Part shown: positions 9,185 to 19,070 of the stretch, piece by piece
Position numbering within the stretch: the stretch's first letter is position 1
Layout of the letters: every line of letters begins with the position of its first letter
Source of the DNA: Magnetospirillum aberrantis SpK
GTDB lineage: Bacteria > Pseudomonadota > Alphaproteobacteria > Rhodospirillales > Magnetospirillaceae
Assembly: GCF_011022235.1 (NCBI RefSeq)
Contig: NZ_JAAIYP010000035.1
Span: 124,001-188,000 of the forward strand
Direction: 5' to 3'
Length of the DNA: 64,000 nucleotides
Made by a program: the position numbers and the translations under genes
Notes under the pieces: generated by a model
Seen by the model: only the letters and a program-made list of their open reading frames with translations
Databases searched by the model: none
Told to the model about the DNA's origin: nothing

Positions 9185-10568
9185 TCTGGCCCTGCCGCCG
9201 CTGCTGCGCGCCACCACCTTTCGGCTGGCGCTGTCGTATCTCGGCATCTTCACCGTCTCGGCCGTGGCGCTGTTGGCGCTGGTGTCGTGGAGCACCTCGG
9301 TCTTCATCGAATGGCAGGTTCAGGAGACCGTCGAGGTCGAAGCCACCGGCCTGTCGGAACAATACAAGGAACGCGGCATTCAGGGTCTGGCCGAAATCAT
9401 CGGCAACCGCGCCAGCCAGGACATCGAACGCCGCGCCGTCTATCTGTTGATGGCCCCGGACGGGTCGCGCATCGCCGGCAACCTGTTCGGCTGGCCCAAG
9501 GATGACAGCGACGCCTCGGGCTGGGTGCGTTTTCCCATCGAACGGGTCGGCGACGGACGGCTGTCCACCGAGGTTCTGGCACGCACCTACGTCATGCCCC
9601 AGGATTACCGCCTGTTGGTCGGCCGGTCGCTGCACGACACCATGCGGGTCAAATCGGCCATCAACCGGGCGCTGGGCTGGGGGTTGGCGCTGACCGTGCT
9701 GTTGGGCATCGTCGGCGGCTATTTCACCAGCCGGCACATGCTGACCCGCGTCGAAGCCATGAGCCGCACGGCACGGCGCATCGTCGGCGGCGACATGACC
9801 AGCCGTATGAAGCTTTCCGGCACCCACGACGAATTCGACCAGCTCGCCACCAGCTTCAACGAGATGATGGACGAGATCGAGCGGCTGGTGGACGGCATGC
9901 GCATGGTCACCGACAACATCGCCCATGACCTGCGCACGCCGCTGAACCGGTTGCGCTCGCGCATCGAGGTCGCGCTGTTGGGCGAAGGCAGCGCCGATGA
10001 TCTGCGCCGGGTGCTTGAGGAAACGGTGGTCGAGGCCGACAATTTGCTGGCCACGTTCAAGGCGCTGCTGGCCATCGGCAACGCCGAATCGGGCCAACGC
10101 CTGCACAGCTTCGAGCCTTTGGACCCGGCACAGATAACGGCCGACGTGGTCGAGCTTTACGAGCCCCTGGCCGAGGAAGCGGGCGTCGCCATCTCGTGTC
10201 ATACCGACCGTGACCTGACGGTGGATGGCGACCGCCACCTGATGTTCCAGGCCTTGGCCAACCTGGTGGACAACGCCGTCAAATATACCCCGGCCGGGGG
10301 CCGGGTCGCGGTGACGGTCGCCGGCACCGAAGACGGCGGCACCGAGATTACGGTGGCCGATTCCGGCCCCGGCATCCCCGAGGACGCGCGCGAGCGCGTG
10401 CTCGACCGTTTCGTGCGGCTGGACTCCACCCGCACCACCCCCGGCAACGGGCTGGGACTGTCGCTGGTCAAGGCGGTGGCCCGCCTGCACGGCGGCGCAC
10501 TGAGCCTGGGCGACAACGCCCCCGGTCTGCGGGTCTGCCTGCGTCTGCCGGCGGCGGTCAAGGGCTGA
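9171..10568 (+). CDS. Sensor histidine kinase, partner of the OmpR-type regulator
   Basis: Membrane kinase of 465 residues with a GTG start inside the regulator's 3' end. Membrane helices at about 17-42 and 168-186 flank a periplasmic sensor of roughly 125 residues. A HAMP domain follows at about 187-240, then HisKA with His252 in NIAHDLRTPL, and the ATPase with N box (NLVDNAVKY), DSGPGIP and GNGLGLSL. The layout is that of EnvZ/QseC-type kinases. The input signal is unknown. The true start could lie slightly downstream, since the GTG has a weak ribosome site. Confidence 0.9.
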   Translation: MRPANLALPPLLRATTFRLALSYLGIFTVSAVALLALVSWSTSVFIEWQVQETVEVEATGLSEQYKERGIQGLAEIIGNRASQDIERRAVYLLMAPDGSRIAGNLFGWPKDDSDASGWVRFPIERVGDGRLSTEVLARTYVMPQDYRLLVGRSLHDTMRVKSAINRALGWGLALTVLLGIVGGYFTSRHMLTRVEAMSRTARRIVGGDMTSRMKLSGTHDEFDQLATSFNEMMDEIERLVDGMRMVTDNIAHDLRTPLNRLRSRIEVALLGEGSADDLRRVLEETVVEADNLLATFKALLAIGNAESGQRLHSFEPLDPAQITADVVELYEPLAEEAGVAISCHTDRDLTVDGDRHLMFQALANLVDNAVKYTPAGGRVAVTVAGTEDGGTEITVADSGPGIPEDARERVLDRFVRLDSTRTTPGNGLGLSLVKAVARLHGGALSLGDNAPGLRVCLRLPAAVKG

Positions 10569-10643
10569 TCCAAGCTTCCCTGTTGCGGACATGCATGCCG
10601 CGGGTAAGAATGATCTCCTTCGCCCGGCCGAGCAGGAGACAGA

Positions 10644-13031
10644 ATGGCCCAAGGCTGGTTGCGCCGCCTTCCAAACGCCATCGACGCATTCTCGCGGACA
10701 TTACGCGGCAGTTGCGCGCCGGACTGCATGGGAACCGAGCGGCTGGAACGGATGCTGTCGGCGGCGCCCATGGTGCTTTATGTCCTGCGCTGGACGCCCG
10801 ACCACCAGCCGCTTTACGTCAGCGCCAACGTCGAACGCTTCACCGGCCTGACCGCCGAAAGCATCCTGACCAACCCCAGACGCTGGCTGGCCGCCATCCA
10901 CGGCGACGACCGCATGTCCTATGCCAAAGCATTGGAACGCCTGCCGGAGCACGGCCGCTTCGCCCTGGATTACCGGGTCCGCCATGTGGAAGGCGGCTGG
11001 CGTTGGGTGCGCGACGAAGCCCGCGTCAAGCTTGACGCCCGCGGAGAACCGGCCGAGGTGGTGGGGTCGTGGCTGGACATCACCGACCGCCGCCATTCCG
11101 AACAGGCCCTGGCCGCCAGCGAAGCGCAGGTGCGCGCGGCGCAAGCCCTGTTGACCGACGCGCTGGAAAGCAGTGGCGACGCCTTTTCGCTGTTCGACCC
11201 GCAAGACCGTCTGGTGGCCTTCAACAGCCGCTACAAGGAATTTTATCAAAGCATCGCCGACATGATCCGCCCCGGCGTTTCGTTCGCCGAATTGCTGCTG
11301 GTCAGCGCCGAACGGGGCCAATACCGAGGCGTGGATGCCGATGGCATCCCGCAATGGCTGGCCGAACGCATGGCCCATCACCAGAACGCGCTCGGCTTTT
11401 TCGAACAGCAACTGGCCGATGGCCGTTACCTGGAAATCGTCGAACGCGCGACCATGGACGGTGGCCGCGTCGCCATCCGCCGCGACGTCACCGCCCGCAA
11501 GACGGTCGAAGAAGCCTTGCGACGGGAGCTGGCGTTCAAACAGACGCTGATCGACGCCTTGCCATTCCCGGTCTATTACAAGGATCGCCAGGGACGTTAC
11601 CTCGGTTGCAACACCAAGTTCGCCGATGTCGTCGGCCGCCCCATCGCCGACATCGTCGGCAGCACCGTGGCCGATTTCGTCTCTCCCGCCAAGGCCCGGC
11701 TTTACGCCCGCTATGACCAGGAACTTCTGGACGATCAGGGCCTTCAGGTCCGCGACCTGACCTTGGAACTTCACGACGGTTCCATCCACCACATGATTCT
11801 GGTCAAGGGCCTGTTCACCGACGGCGACGGACAGGTGGCGGGCATCATCGGTTCGATGATCGACGTCACCCCGCAAAAGCGGGCCGAGGAACAATTGGTT
11901 CAAACCGCCAAGCTGGCGACCTTGGGTCAGATCGCCTCCGAGGTGGCGCACGAGCTCAACCAGCCGCTTTCCATCATCCGCATGTCGGCCGAACATTGCC
12001 TTCAGACCGGGATTTCCGACGACGACACCTTGGCGCGGCGCATGACCACCATCGTCAGCCAAGTGGGCCGCATGGCGGAAATGGTCGACCACCTGCGTTC
12101 CTTCAGTCGTCTGGAAAAGGGTGAACCGGTCGCGTTTTCCCCCGCGCAGGTGGCATCCACCGCCGCCAGCCTGTTGGCGCCGCAATTCCTGTTGGACGAC
12201 ATCGAACTTCGGCAACGCATCGACGAAAGCTGCCCCGACATCCTGGGACGCCCCAACCAACTGGAACAGGTTGTCCTGAACCTGCTGGGCAACGGCCGCG
12301 ACGCGGTGCGGACGGCGCGCCCGCCAAAGGGCGGCTGGGTCGGGATTTCGCTTTCCACTCAAGGCGACATGGTGACCTTGGAAGTGAGCGACAACGGCGG
12401 CGGCGTCCCCGAGGCCATGTGGCCGCACATCTTCGACCCGTTCTTCACCACCAAGGCGGACGGTGCCGGTACCGGCCTGGGCCTGTCCATCAGCGTCAAC
12501 ATCGTCACCCAGATGGGCGGAACCATCCAAGGATGCAACCGCGACGGCGGCGCGGTGTTCACCATTACCGTTCCCGCCCACCAGATGTTGCCGCAAGAAA
12601 CCGCAGACACCGCCGAACAAAACGCGCTCCCTCCGTCCCCGCCGCATCAAAGCGACGGGCCCCGGCCGCGCGTTCTGGTGATCGACGACGAGGAACTTTC
12701 GGTGGAATGCATCGTCGATTTCCTGGCGGCACGCGGCTTCGATGCCAACGGCGCCACCGCCCCTGATCAGGCCCTGGCGCAGGCCCGCGCCGGCAAACCC
12801 GATCTGGTGATCTGTGACTTGCGCTTGCCGGGCATTTCCGGGGCGGCCTTGGTCACACGATTGCGCAATGAGTTGGGGGCGTTCCCCGCGATCCTGATGA
12901 CCGGCGGCCCGATCCCCGGAGACCTCGCCTCGGAAAACACCGTCGTCCTGGGCAAGCCGCTGGCGTTGCGAGAGGTGCTGGACCAGGCCGAGCGCCTTCT
13001 CGCCGCACGGAGACAGCCATGCGAAAGCTGA
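10644..13031 (+). CDS. PAS-PAS-PAS hybrid histidine kinase with C-terminal receiver
   Basis: Cytoplasmic hybrid kinase of 795 residues with no membrane helix. Three PAS-type sensors lie at about 35-150, 165-290 and 300-415. HisKA follows with His436 (EVAHELNQPL), an ATPase domain (NLLGNGRDAV, DNGGGVP, GTGLGLSI), and a receiver from about 670 with Asp725 in VICDLRLPG. The HELNQPL box places it with the DctB/FixL-type (HPK4) kinases. The start has AGGAG seven bases upstream. It overlaps the next kinase by 13 bases. The receiver may pass phosphate to the NarL-type regulators downstream or act as a sink. Confidence 0.9.
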   Translation: MAQGWLRRLPNAIDAFSRTLRGSCAPDCMGTERLERMLSAAPMVLYVLRWTPDHQPLYVSANVERFTGLTAESILTNPRRWLAAIHGDDRMSYAKALERLPEHGRFALDYRVRHVEGGWRWVRDEARVKLDARGEPAEVVGSWLDITDRRHSEQALAASEAQVRAAQALLTDALESSGDAFSLFDPQDRLVAFNSRYKEFYQSIADMIRPGVSFAELLLVSAERGQYRGVDADGIPQWLAERMAHHQNALGFFEQQLADGRYLEIVERATMDGGRVAIRRDVTARKTVEEALRRELAFKQTLIDALPFPVYYKDRQGRYLGCNTKFADVVGRPIADIVGSTVADFVSPAKARLYARYDQELLDDQGLQVRDLTLELHDGSIHHMILVKGLFTDGDGQVAGIIGSMIDVTPQKRAEEQLVQTAKLATLGQIASEVAHELNQPLSIIRMSAEHCLQTGISDDDTLARRMTTIVSQVGRMAEMVDHLRSFSRLEKGEPVAFSPAQVASTAASLLAPQFLLDDIELRQRIDESCPDILGRPNQLEQVVLNLLGNGRDAVRTARPPKGGWVGISLSTQGDMVTLEVSDNGGGVPEAMWPHIFDPFFTTKADGAGTGLGLSISVNIVTQMGGTIQGCNRDGGAVFTITVPAHQMLPQETADTAEQNALPPSPPHQSDGPRPRVLVIDDEELSVECIVDFLAARGFDANGATAPDQALAQARAGKPDLVICDLRLPGISGAALVTRLRNELGAFPAILMTGGPIPGDLASENTVVLGKPLALREVLDQAERLLAARRQPCES

Positions 13032-14914
13032 AGCATCTGTTGCCGTTTCTGGCGTCTGGAATCCTGGCGGTGACGATCGGCTGGCATCAGGTGACCACGT
13101 TCCAGTCCGACCTGACCCAGGAACGCGCCTATATCACCCGCGAAATCCAAGAGGGATTGTCCAGCCTGCACCGCGACCTGGTCACCGTGGCGCATCTGGC
13201 CGAGGGCAGCCCAGACCACGCCCCACGCGAAACCAACGATTATCTGAACGCCCGTCGGGAAGCCTTTGTTCCCGTACGCTGGCTTGGACTGGTGTCATCG
13301 CCGCAGACGCGCCCCACCGTCATCCTGGCCTCGGCCACCACCCGCGGCTTCGACCAACGCGACGACGACAACATCCTTGCCATCGTAAGAAACGTCGCCA
13401 CGGGCGGCATGGCGGCGACGGTCCCCCGCACCTATCGCGACGCGGCGACCCTGGCGCTGGCGTTCGGCCCGACCGACGCCGGCGGCGGCGGCGGCACCTT
13501 GCTGGCACTGGTCGATCCCGATGGGTTGCTGGACGACAGCTTGCGCGCCCACGGCCACCGAACACATCCCATGCGTCTTTTGTACGCCGGCCAAACCATC
13601 GGCCAATGGCCGCATGACCAGAACGACGGCCCGACAGCGACCTTTTCCGAGATCGAACTGGGGCCACTGAATTTCACCGTGGCCTACACCTCGCCCAGTT
13701 GGGCGGACTGGCTGGGAGCAGCCCTTCCGCTTCCCCTGGCCATCGTGCTGGCGGCCGCGGCCATGACCCTGGCCTTTCACCGCCGCCCACCGCCCGCCCC
13801 GACCGTCGTCGCCACACGTCCCGATCCTGTTTCCGACGCCCCGTTTCCGTCTCAGATCCATCGGGACCGGCTGTGGCACCTGGGCGAAATGGCGGCGACC
13901 CTGGCGCACGACCTCGGGCAGCCGTTGAACGTCATCCGCCTGAACGCCGAAGCCGTGGGCGACGCCATGGCTGGCGGGCGCCTGGACGAAGCCCGACTGC
14001 AACGGGCATTGGACGCCATGGCGGAACAGACCACCCGTGCGCGGGCCATGTTCGAGACGGTGATCGCCGCCAGCCGCCGCCCGATCGAAACGGCCGGCCC
14101 CCTGTGCCCCCGCGACTGTGTCCGGGCCGCCCTGGCGGAACAGATTCCGGTTTTTCGACGGACCGGCATTCACCTCAAATGGCACACGGACACCGCCGTT
14201 CCCACCGTTCTTGGCCATGGCCCACGTTTTGCCGCCGCGTTGCGCCACCTGCTGACCAACGCCGTCGAAGCGCTGGTCTCGCAATGCCTGGACGGACATT
14301 CGGGAACGGTGGCGGTGGAATGCCGCCGCCAGGGCGACGGCGTCGAGATTTCGATCGCCGACGACGGCCCCGGCTTTCCCCCCGCGGTTCTGGAAAGCCT
14401 GAGCACCCCCACTCCTCCCGCCTCGGGCCGGGGCAAGGGCTGTGGGTTGGGTCTGACCATCGTCGCCGGAGTGGTGGCGGAAATGGGCGGCGCGCTGTCC
14501 ATCGACCCTGCCGCCCCCGGCACACGGATCAGCCTGCGCCTTCCCGCCTATCGGCAATCGCTGCTTTTGGTGGACGACGACGCCGACGCATTGACCGGTC
14601 TGGCCGAGAACATGACATTTCGGGGATGGGACGTCCGTGTCGCCAATGGCGGCAACACCGCCTTGTCGATGTTCATCGCCGCGCCCACCGACGCCGTCGT
14701 CACCGACCTTCACATGCCCGGCGGCGATGGTTGGACCCTGATCCGGCAATTGCGGACCCTGACCGCCGACATGCCCATCGTCGTCATGACCGCCGCCGAC
14801 GACGACGAAACACGCCAAGCGGTGACAGCCGGGGCAAGCCTGACGTTGCAAAAACCCGTGACCGCCGCCGCCTTGGCACGGGAGCTGACCGAATTGCGGC
14901 AGGGAATCTGGTAG
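13019..14914 (+). CDS. Membrane hybrid histidine kinase with receiver
   Basis: 631 residues. Membrane helices at about 5-25 and 235-258 enclose a periplasmic sensor without a recognised domain. HisKA has His297 in ATLAHDLGQPL, where the usual Asn of HELNQP is Gly. The ATPase follows (NAVEALVS, DDGPGFP, GCGLGLTI), then a receiver from about 515 with Asp563 in VVTDLHMPG. The start lies inside the 3' end of the preceding kinase, so the two are translationally coupled. A NarL-type regulator follows after 97 bases. The pairing of two hybrid kinases with one regulator is inferred from order. Confidence 0.88.
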   Translation: MRKLKHLLPFLASGILAVTIGWHQVTTFQSDLTQERAYITREIQEGLSSLHRDLVTVAHLAEGSPDHAPRETNDYLNARREAFVPVRWLGLVSSPQTRPTVILASATTRGFDQRDDDNILAIVRNVATGGMAATVPRTYRDAATLALAFGPTDAGGGGGTLLALVDPDGLLDDSLRAHGHRTHPMRLLYAGQTIGQWPHDQNDGPTATFSEIELGPLNFTVAYTSPSWADWLGAALPLPLAIVLAAAAMTLAFHRRPPPAPTVVATRPDPVSDAPFPSQIHRDRLWHLGEMAATLAHDLGQPLNVIRLNAEAVGDAMAGGRLDEARLQRALDAMAEQTTRARAMFETVIAASRRPIETAGPLCPRDCVRAALAEQIPVFRRTGIHLKWHTDTAVPTVLGHGPRFAAALRHLLTNAVEALVSQCLDGHSGTVAVECRRQGDGVEISIADDGPGFPPAVLESLSTPTPPASGRGKGCGLGLTIVAGVVAEMGGALSIDPAAPGTRISLRLPAYRQSLLLVDDDADALTGLAENMTFRGWDVRVANGGNTALSMFIAAPTDAVVTDLHMPGGDGWTLIRQLRTLTADMPIVVMTAADDDETRQAVTAGASLTLQKPVTAAALARELTELRQGIW

Positions 14915-15011
14915 CACCAGACATGTTTACATCACGCGGAACCGATATACGCCTTGAACAAAGACCCAAAATAAAGTTACGAAAGAAAAGGGTGTAGGGG
15001 GAGAAGTGTCC

Positions 15012-15644
15012 ATGCGCATCATCCTTGCCGACGATCACGTCATGATCCGTGAAGGCTTGCGGCCTTTCGTTGAAAAAGTCTCTCCCGGAACGGAAGTTTT
15101 GGAGGCGGGCAGCTTTCCTGAGATTGTCGAGCTTCTCAAAACCCAAAGCGTCGACCTCATCATCCTTGACCTCAAGATGCCGGGGATGAACGGCTTTCAG
15201 GGATTGGTGAACCTGCGCCGCGACTATCCGGCCATCCGTTGCGTCATGTTGTCGGCCATGGCCGACCGCGAACACGTGCTCGAGGCCATTCGCCTGGGGG
15301 CGCACGGTTTCATCCCCAAGCACCTGTCGGGAGCGGCCATGGTATCGGCGCTGCAACTGGTGCTGTCGGGGGAGCGTTTCATTCCCGCCATGCTGGTCGA
15401 TAGCGCCGGCGCGTCCGGCAACGCCAAGGATCAGAACTCGGGCGCGTTGATCGGCCGCCTGACGCCGCGTGAACGCGACATTCTTCGTCTTTTGCGCGAG
15501 GGGCACCCTAACAAGGTTATCGCCAACCGCCTGGACGTCAGCGAAGTGACCGTCAAATCTCATTTGGGCAACGTCTTTCGCAAATTAGGTGTTCAGAACC
15601 GCCTTCAGGCAATGAAACTTTTAGTGGACAGCGAACCTTTCTAA
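15012..15644 (+). CDS. NarL/LuxR-family response regulator (first of two paralogues)
   Basis: 210 residues: a receiver with Asp53 in IILDLKMPGMNG, and a C-terminal LuxR-type helix-turn-helix (LTPRERDILRLL, then ANRLDVSEVTVKSHLGNVFRKLGVQNR). A GTG two codons upstream is possible, but the ATG opens the standard MRIILADDH and has GGGGGAG before it. It is close in sequence along its whole length to the regulator at 18363, including the linker segment VLSGE-(R/K)-(F/Y)-IP, pointing to duplication of a kinase-regulator module. Confidence 0.92.
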   Translation: MRIILADDHVMIREGLRPFVEKVSPGTEVLEAGSFPEIVELLKTQSVDLIILDLKMPGMNGFQGLVNLRRDYPAIRCVMLSAMADREHVLEAIRLGAHGFIPKHLSGAAMVSALQLVLSGERFIPAMLVDSAGASGNAKDQNSGALIGRLTPRERDILRLLREGHPNKVIANRLDVSEVTVKSHLGNVFRKLGVQNRLQAMKLLVDSEPF

Positions 15645-15699
15645 TTTTCTGCCCTATACCTTTCGATGTCTGTTCGCCCTATCTTTCCGGTGTCATACT

Positions 15700-15722
15700 C
15701 CCCACCTGAACAGGCAGTGGGG
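15700..15722 (+). promoter_or_regulatory. Hairpin covering the ribosome site of the third hybrid kinase
   Basis: CCCCAC and GTGGGG pair around an 11-base loop; the right arm is the only G-rich Shine-Dalgarno candidate before the GTG at 15731. If formed, it would mask ribosome binding. The same pairing could instead be chance in GC-rich DNA. Confidence 0.3.
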
Positions 15723-15730
15723 GCTGTTCC

Positions 15731-18358
15731 GTGCACGATCGTGCCGACCGTCCTAGGCCGGCCCAGGATGAAGGCAACCCGGGACAAAGGGGGCCGTCAC
15801 CGCTGCGGCCCGGTCTGTGGCCGTGGTTTCTTCTTGGTCTGTGCGTCACTTTGGCGTTGTGCGTCCTCGCCATCGAATTCGTCCGTTTCGTCGACATCGT
15901 ACCCGCCGGTTCCGAGACTTCGCTGATCTGGTGGCGTTCTCCCGCCCTTCTCGCGGCCGTGATGGCCGGCATGATCGTGACCGCGACCGTGGTGGTGCTG
16001 GCCCATCAGCGCCGGATGCTCGACCTGGGCCGCGACAGCAGCGACCGGCAATTGCAAGGCATCGCCCTGGCGCTGTCAAATCTGGACAGCGACCCTTTGT
16101 CGGCGTGGCGCGCCCTGCGCGAGGAAAAAGTCATCGACGGCCACGCCCTGTGGGATTCCGAGGGGCGTCTGGTTGATTTCAGCGGTTTTCTTGGCCGCTA
16201 TCTGCCACAGCTCGCCGATTGGCGCACCCCGACGGTTCGACAGTTGATCACCGCCATGGTGGACGGCGGGCACATGCTTCCGCCACCCGGTCTGAACCGC
16301 GCCCAGACCATCGAAGTGTATTGCCACCTGCGCAGCCGGATACCGGGACTGCGTGAATTGCGCATGTGCGACGGCCAAAGCTTCCTGGCACGCACCATCG
16401 ACCTGGGCCACGGTCGTCTGGCCAGCGTCTACACCAACATCTCAGAACTTTACCGTTCTCGCGATGGCATGGTCGGCGCCGACACCTTTCGCCTTGCGTT
16501 CGAACAGGCTCCCAACGCCAAGCTGATGCTGGATGCGCAACAGCGTCCGACCGCCGTCAACAACGCCTTCCTGGCGTTGATGGGATACGATTCCGATGCC
16601 GCCGCCCGGCTGGGATGGCTTGGCCTGCTGGCCGAGGACGAGAACCGGAACACCCTTCCCTGGGCGGCGGGCGCCCGCCGCATGGTGACGGCCGATGGCG
16701 AAACCGTCCGTGTCCAGATCAGCGTCCAGAATTTGGTGGACCCCCTGAGCGACACCCCCGGCGGAACCTTGGTGACACTGGAAGACGTCGGCGGCCGTTG
16801 GGAAAGCGAGGAACGGCTGCGGCTCCAGGCGGCGATCCTGGACCGGATCGAACTGGCGGTCCTGGCCGTAGACAAGAGCGGCCGCGTCGTCCATGGCAAC
16901 CGCTCGGTCTGTGCCTTGTTCCAATGGAGCGAACAGGTGTTGCCCGGAACCCCGGTGGAGCGGCTGTTGGGGACCTCGGTCCTGAACGCCGACGACGGCA
17001 AGGAACTCGAAACCGAGGGAACCACGTGGTCCGGCACGGTCTTTCCCGCCCAGGTCCATGTCTCGAAGCTGAGCACGGAATCGGTTCTCCCCGAGGGAAC
17101 GATCCTGGTGGTCGCCGACCTCACGCCACGGCGCGCCCTTGACCTTCAACTCATGCATTCGGCGCGGCTGGCCACCTTGGGCGAAATGGCCGCCAGCATC
17201 GCGCACGAGTTCAACCAATGTCTGCACGTTATCCGCCTCGCCTCGGAAGCGGTACAGATGGACATCGGCGACGGCCATTTGAACATCGAGCGACTGCGCA
17301 CGCGCACCGGCAACATCCTGGACCAAGTGGACCGCCTGACCGAGATGGTCACCCACATGCGCGCCATCAGCCGCCGGGAAAACCAGGACCGCAAACCCTT
17401 CCGTCCCCAGGCGGCGGTGGATTCCGCGCTGCGCATGGTCGAGCCCCTGCTCAAGGCCGACGGCATCCGGGTGATCCGCCAGGGCTGCCTGGAAAAGCTG
17501 CTGGTCCTGGGGCACCAGGTCCGCCTGGAACAGGTTCTGCTCAACCTGCTCAACAACGGCCGCGACGCCATCCGTGACCGTTTCCGTGCGCATGGCAACA
17601 GCGGCGGCACCATCACCATCACCTGCGAGACCGATCCCGAGACGCGGCGCCTGCGGATTCGGGTGCGCGACGACGGCACCGGCATCGCCAAGGCGATCGG
17701 CGACCACATCTTCGAGCCCTTCGTCACCACAAAGGATGGCGGCAACGGCCTTGGCCTCGGCCTGTCCATCAGCCGGGGCATCTGTTCCGAGATGGGCGGT
17801 TGCCTGAGCTTCGGCAACGTCGAGAACGGCGCCGAGTTCACCATCGACCTGCCGTTGGCTCCGTCCGACACCCCGCCGCCGCTCTGCGCCCCCGCCCCCC
17901 CTCCGCTGCCGACCTCCTCCCGGAGCGAGGACAAGCTGGAAGGCGAAGACGAGGACGAGGACGATTTCTGCGCCGGGCAACGTGTGCTTCTGGTGGACGA
18001 CGAAGCGTTGTCGGTGATGATGCTGGCCGAATTCCTCAAGCGGCACGGTTACGAGGTCGACACCGCCTATGACGGGCTGGAAGCCTATGAATTGTGCCAG
18101 ACCCACGTCTACCACGCCGTCATCACCGACATCCGCATGCCGCGCATGACCGGCCGCGAACTGATCGTCAAGCTTGAGGAACTGCAACCGGGAACCCCGG
18201 TCATCGTGGTCACCGGCCATCTCAAGGAAAACAACGCCGCCGATCTGGGCGCCAACGTGGTCGCCCTGTTGGCCAAGCCGTTCCAGTTACAGGACTTGCG
18301 CGAGCACCTGTTGCGGCTGGAACATCATCCCCACAACCCCCAAGAAGAGGGAGTTTAA
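15731..18358 (+). CDS. Membrane PAS hybrid histidine kinase with receiver
   Basis: 875 residues from a GTG start. Helices at about 33-55 and 70-92 enclose a very short periplasmic loop. Two PAS-like regions follow (about 255-360 and 370-470), then HisKA with His492 in ASIAHEFNQCL, where the usual Pro of NQPL is Cys. The ATPase carries NLLNNGRDAI, DDGTGI and GLGLGLSI. A Pro-rich and then Glu/Asp-rich linker leads to a receiver with Asp800 in VITDIRMPR. The NarL-type regulator starts four bases after the stop. It is a paralogue in layout of the kinase at 13019. Confidence 0.88.
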   Translation: MHDRADRPRPAQDEGNPGQRGPSPLRPGLWPWFLLGLCVTLALCVLAIEFVRFVDIVPAGSETSLIWWRSPALLAAVMAGMIVTATVVVLAHQRRMLDLGRDSSDRQLQGIALALSNLDSDPLSAWRALREEKVIDGHALWDSEGRLVDFSGFLGRYLPQLADWRTPTVRQLITAMVDGGHMLPPPGLNRAQTIEVYCHLRSRIPGLRELRMCDGQSFLARTIDLGHGRLASVYTNISELYRSRDGMVGADTFRLAFEQAPNAKLMLDAQQRPTAVNNAFLALMGYDSDAAARLGWLGLLAEDENRNTLPWAAGARRMVTADGETVRVQISVQNLVDPLSDTPGGTLVTLEDVGGRWESEERLRLQAAILDRIELAVLAVDKSGRVVHGNRSVCALFQWSEQVLPGTPVERLLGTSVLNADDGKELETEGTTWSGTVFPAQVHVSKLSTESVLPEGTILVVADLTPRRALDLQLMHSARLATLGEMAASIAHEFNQCLHVIRLASEAVQMDIGDGHLNIERLRTRTGNILDQVDRLTEMVTHMRAISRRENQDRKPFRPQAAVDSALRMVEPLLKADGIRVIRQGCLEKLLVLGHQVRLEQVLLNLLNNGRDAIRDRFRAHGNSGGTITITCETDPETRRLRIRVRDDGTGIAKAIGDHIFEPFVTTKDGGNGLGLGLSISRGICSEMGGCLSFGNVENGAEFTIDLPLAPSDTPPPLCAPAPPPLPTSSRSEDKLEGEDEDEDDFCAGQRVLLVDDEALSVMMLAEFLKRHGYEVDTAYDGLEAYELCQTHVYHAVITDIRMPRMTGRELIVKLEELQPGTPVIVVTGHLKENNAADLGANVVALLAKPFQLQDLREHLLRLEHHPHNPQEEGV

Positions 18359-18362
18359 CCCC

Positions 18363-19031
18363 ATGCGGATTCTGCTTGCCGACGACCACGCCATGGTACG
18401 CGACGGTTTGGTGCCGTTCCTCGAACGCCTGGAACCCGGCGCCAGCGTGGTCGAGGCCGGAACCTTCCCCGACGCGCAAAGCGCGGCGCGGACCCATGGC
18501 GATTTCGGACTGGCCATCCTTGACCTCTACATGCCCGGCATGAACGGACTGGAGGGTTTGCTGAGCCTGAGGTCTGAGTTCCCGACCCTGCCCATCGTCA
18601 TCCTGTCGGGATCGACCAAGCCCGAGGACGCGCTTCAGGCCATCGAATCGGGGGCCAACGGCTTCGTTCCAAAGACCATGCGCGGCGAGACCATCCTGGG
18701 CGTGCTGCGGCTGGTGCTGTCGGGCGAGAAATACATTCCGCCTTTCCTGTTCGACTATCGCGAGGGCGGCCCCGCGCACTCCCCGGCACAGCCGCCGGCC
18801 ACCGGATCGCCCCTGGCGCACCTGACCCCGAGAGAGCGCGACATCCTGGAAATGATCGTTGACGGCGCCCCCAACAAGGTCATCGCCCGCGAACTCAACC
18901 TCCAGGAAGTCACCGTCAAGGCCCACTTGCGCAACATGTTTCGCAAGCTGACGGTCGCCAACCGGACCGAAGCGGCCCGCGTCGCCCTGTTGGCTGGCGT
19001 CTCCGGCCGCAAATCCCTGCAACACGTTTGA
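18363..19031 (+). CDS. NarL/LuxR-family response regulator (second paralogue)
   Basis: 222 residues: receiver with Asp54 in AILDLYMPGMNG, then a LuxR-type DNA-binding domain (LTPRERDILEMI, ARELNLQEVTVKAHLRNMFRKL). GAGGGAG precedes the ATG, which follows the hybrid kinase stop by four bases. Partner of that kinase by position. The operon ends in a long hairpin 11 bases after the stop. Confidence 0.92.
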   Translation: MRILLADDHAMVRDGLVPFLERLEPGASVVEAGTFPDAQSAARTHGDFGLAILDLYMPGMNGLEGLLSLRSEFPTLPIVILSGSTKPEDALQAIESGANGFVPKTMRGETILGVLRLVLSGEKYIPPFLFDYREGGPAHSPAQPPATGSPLAHLTPRERDILEMIVDGAPNKVIARELNLQEVTVKAHLRNMFRKLTVANRTEAARVALLAGVSGRKSLQHV

Positions 19032-19041
19032 GTCCACGTCC

Positions 19042-19069
19042 GTCGGGAACGGAGACCTTCGTTCCCGAC
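19042..19069 (+). terminator. Terminator-like hairpin ending the two-component block
   Basis: GTCGGGAACG and CGTTCCCGAC form a perfect 10-bp stem, extendable by two inner pairs to a GACC loop. It begins 11 bases after the regulator stop. No T-run follows, but a TTGACA promoter element begins two bases later, so it separates two transcription units. Confidence 0.6.
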
Positions 19070-19070
19070 A

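Noticed and set aside
13484-13500. GGC-repeat tract in the second hybrid kinase as a possible slippage site.
   Set aside because: It encodes a short Gly run in frame, and the gene is intact; simple composition explains it.
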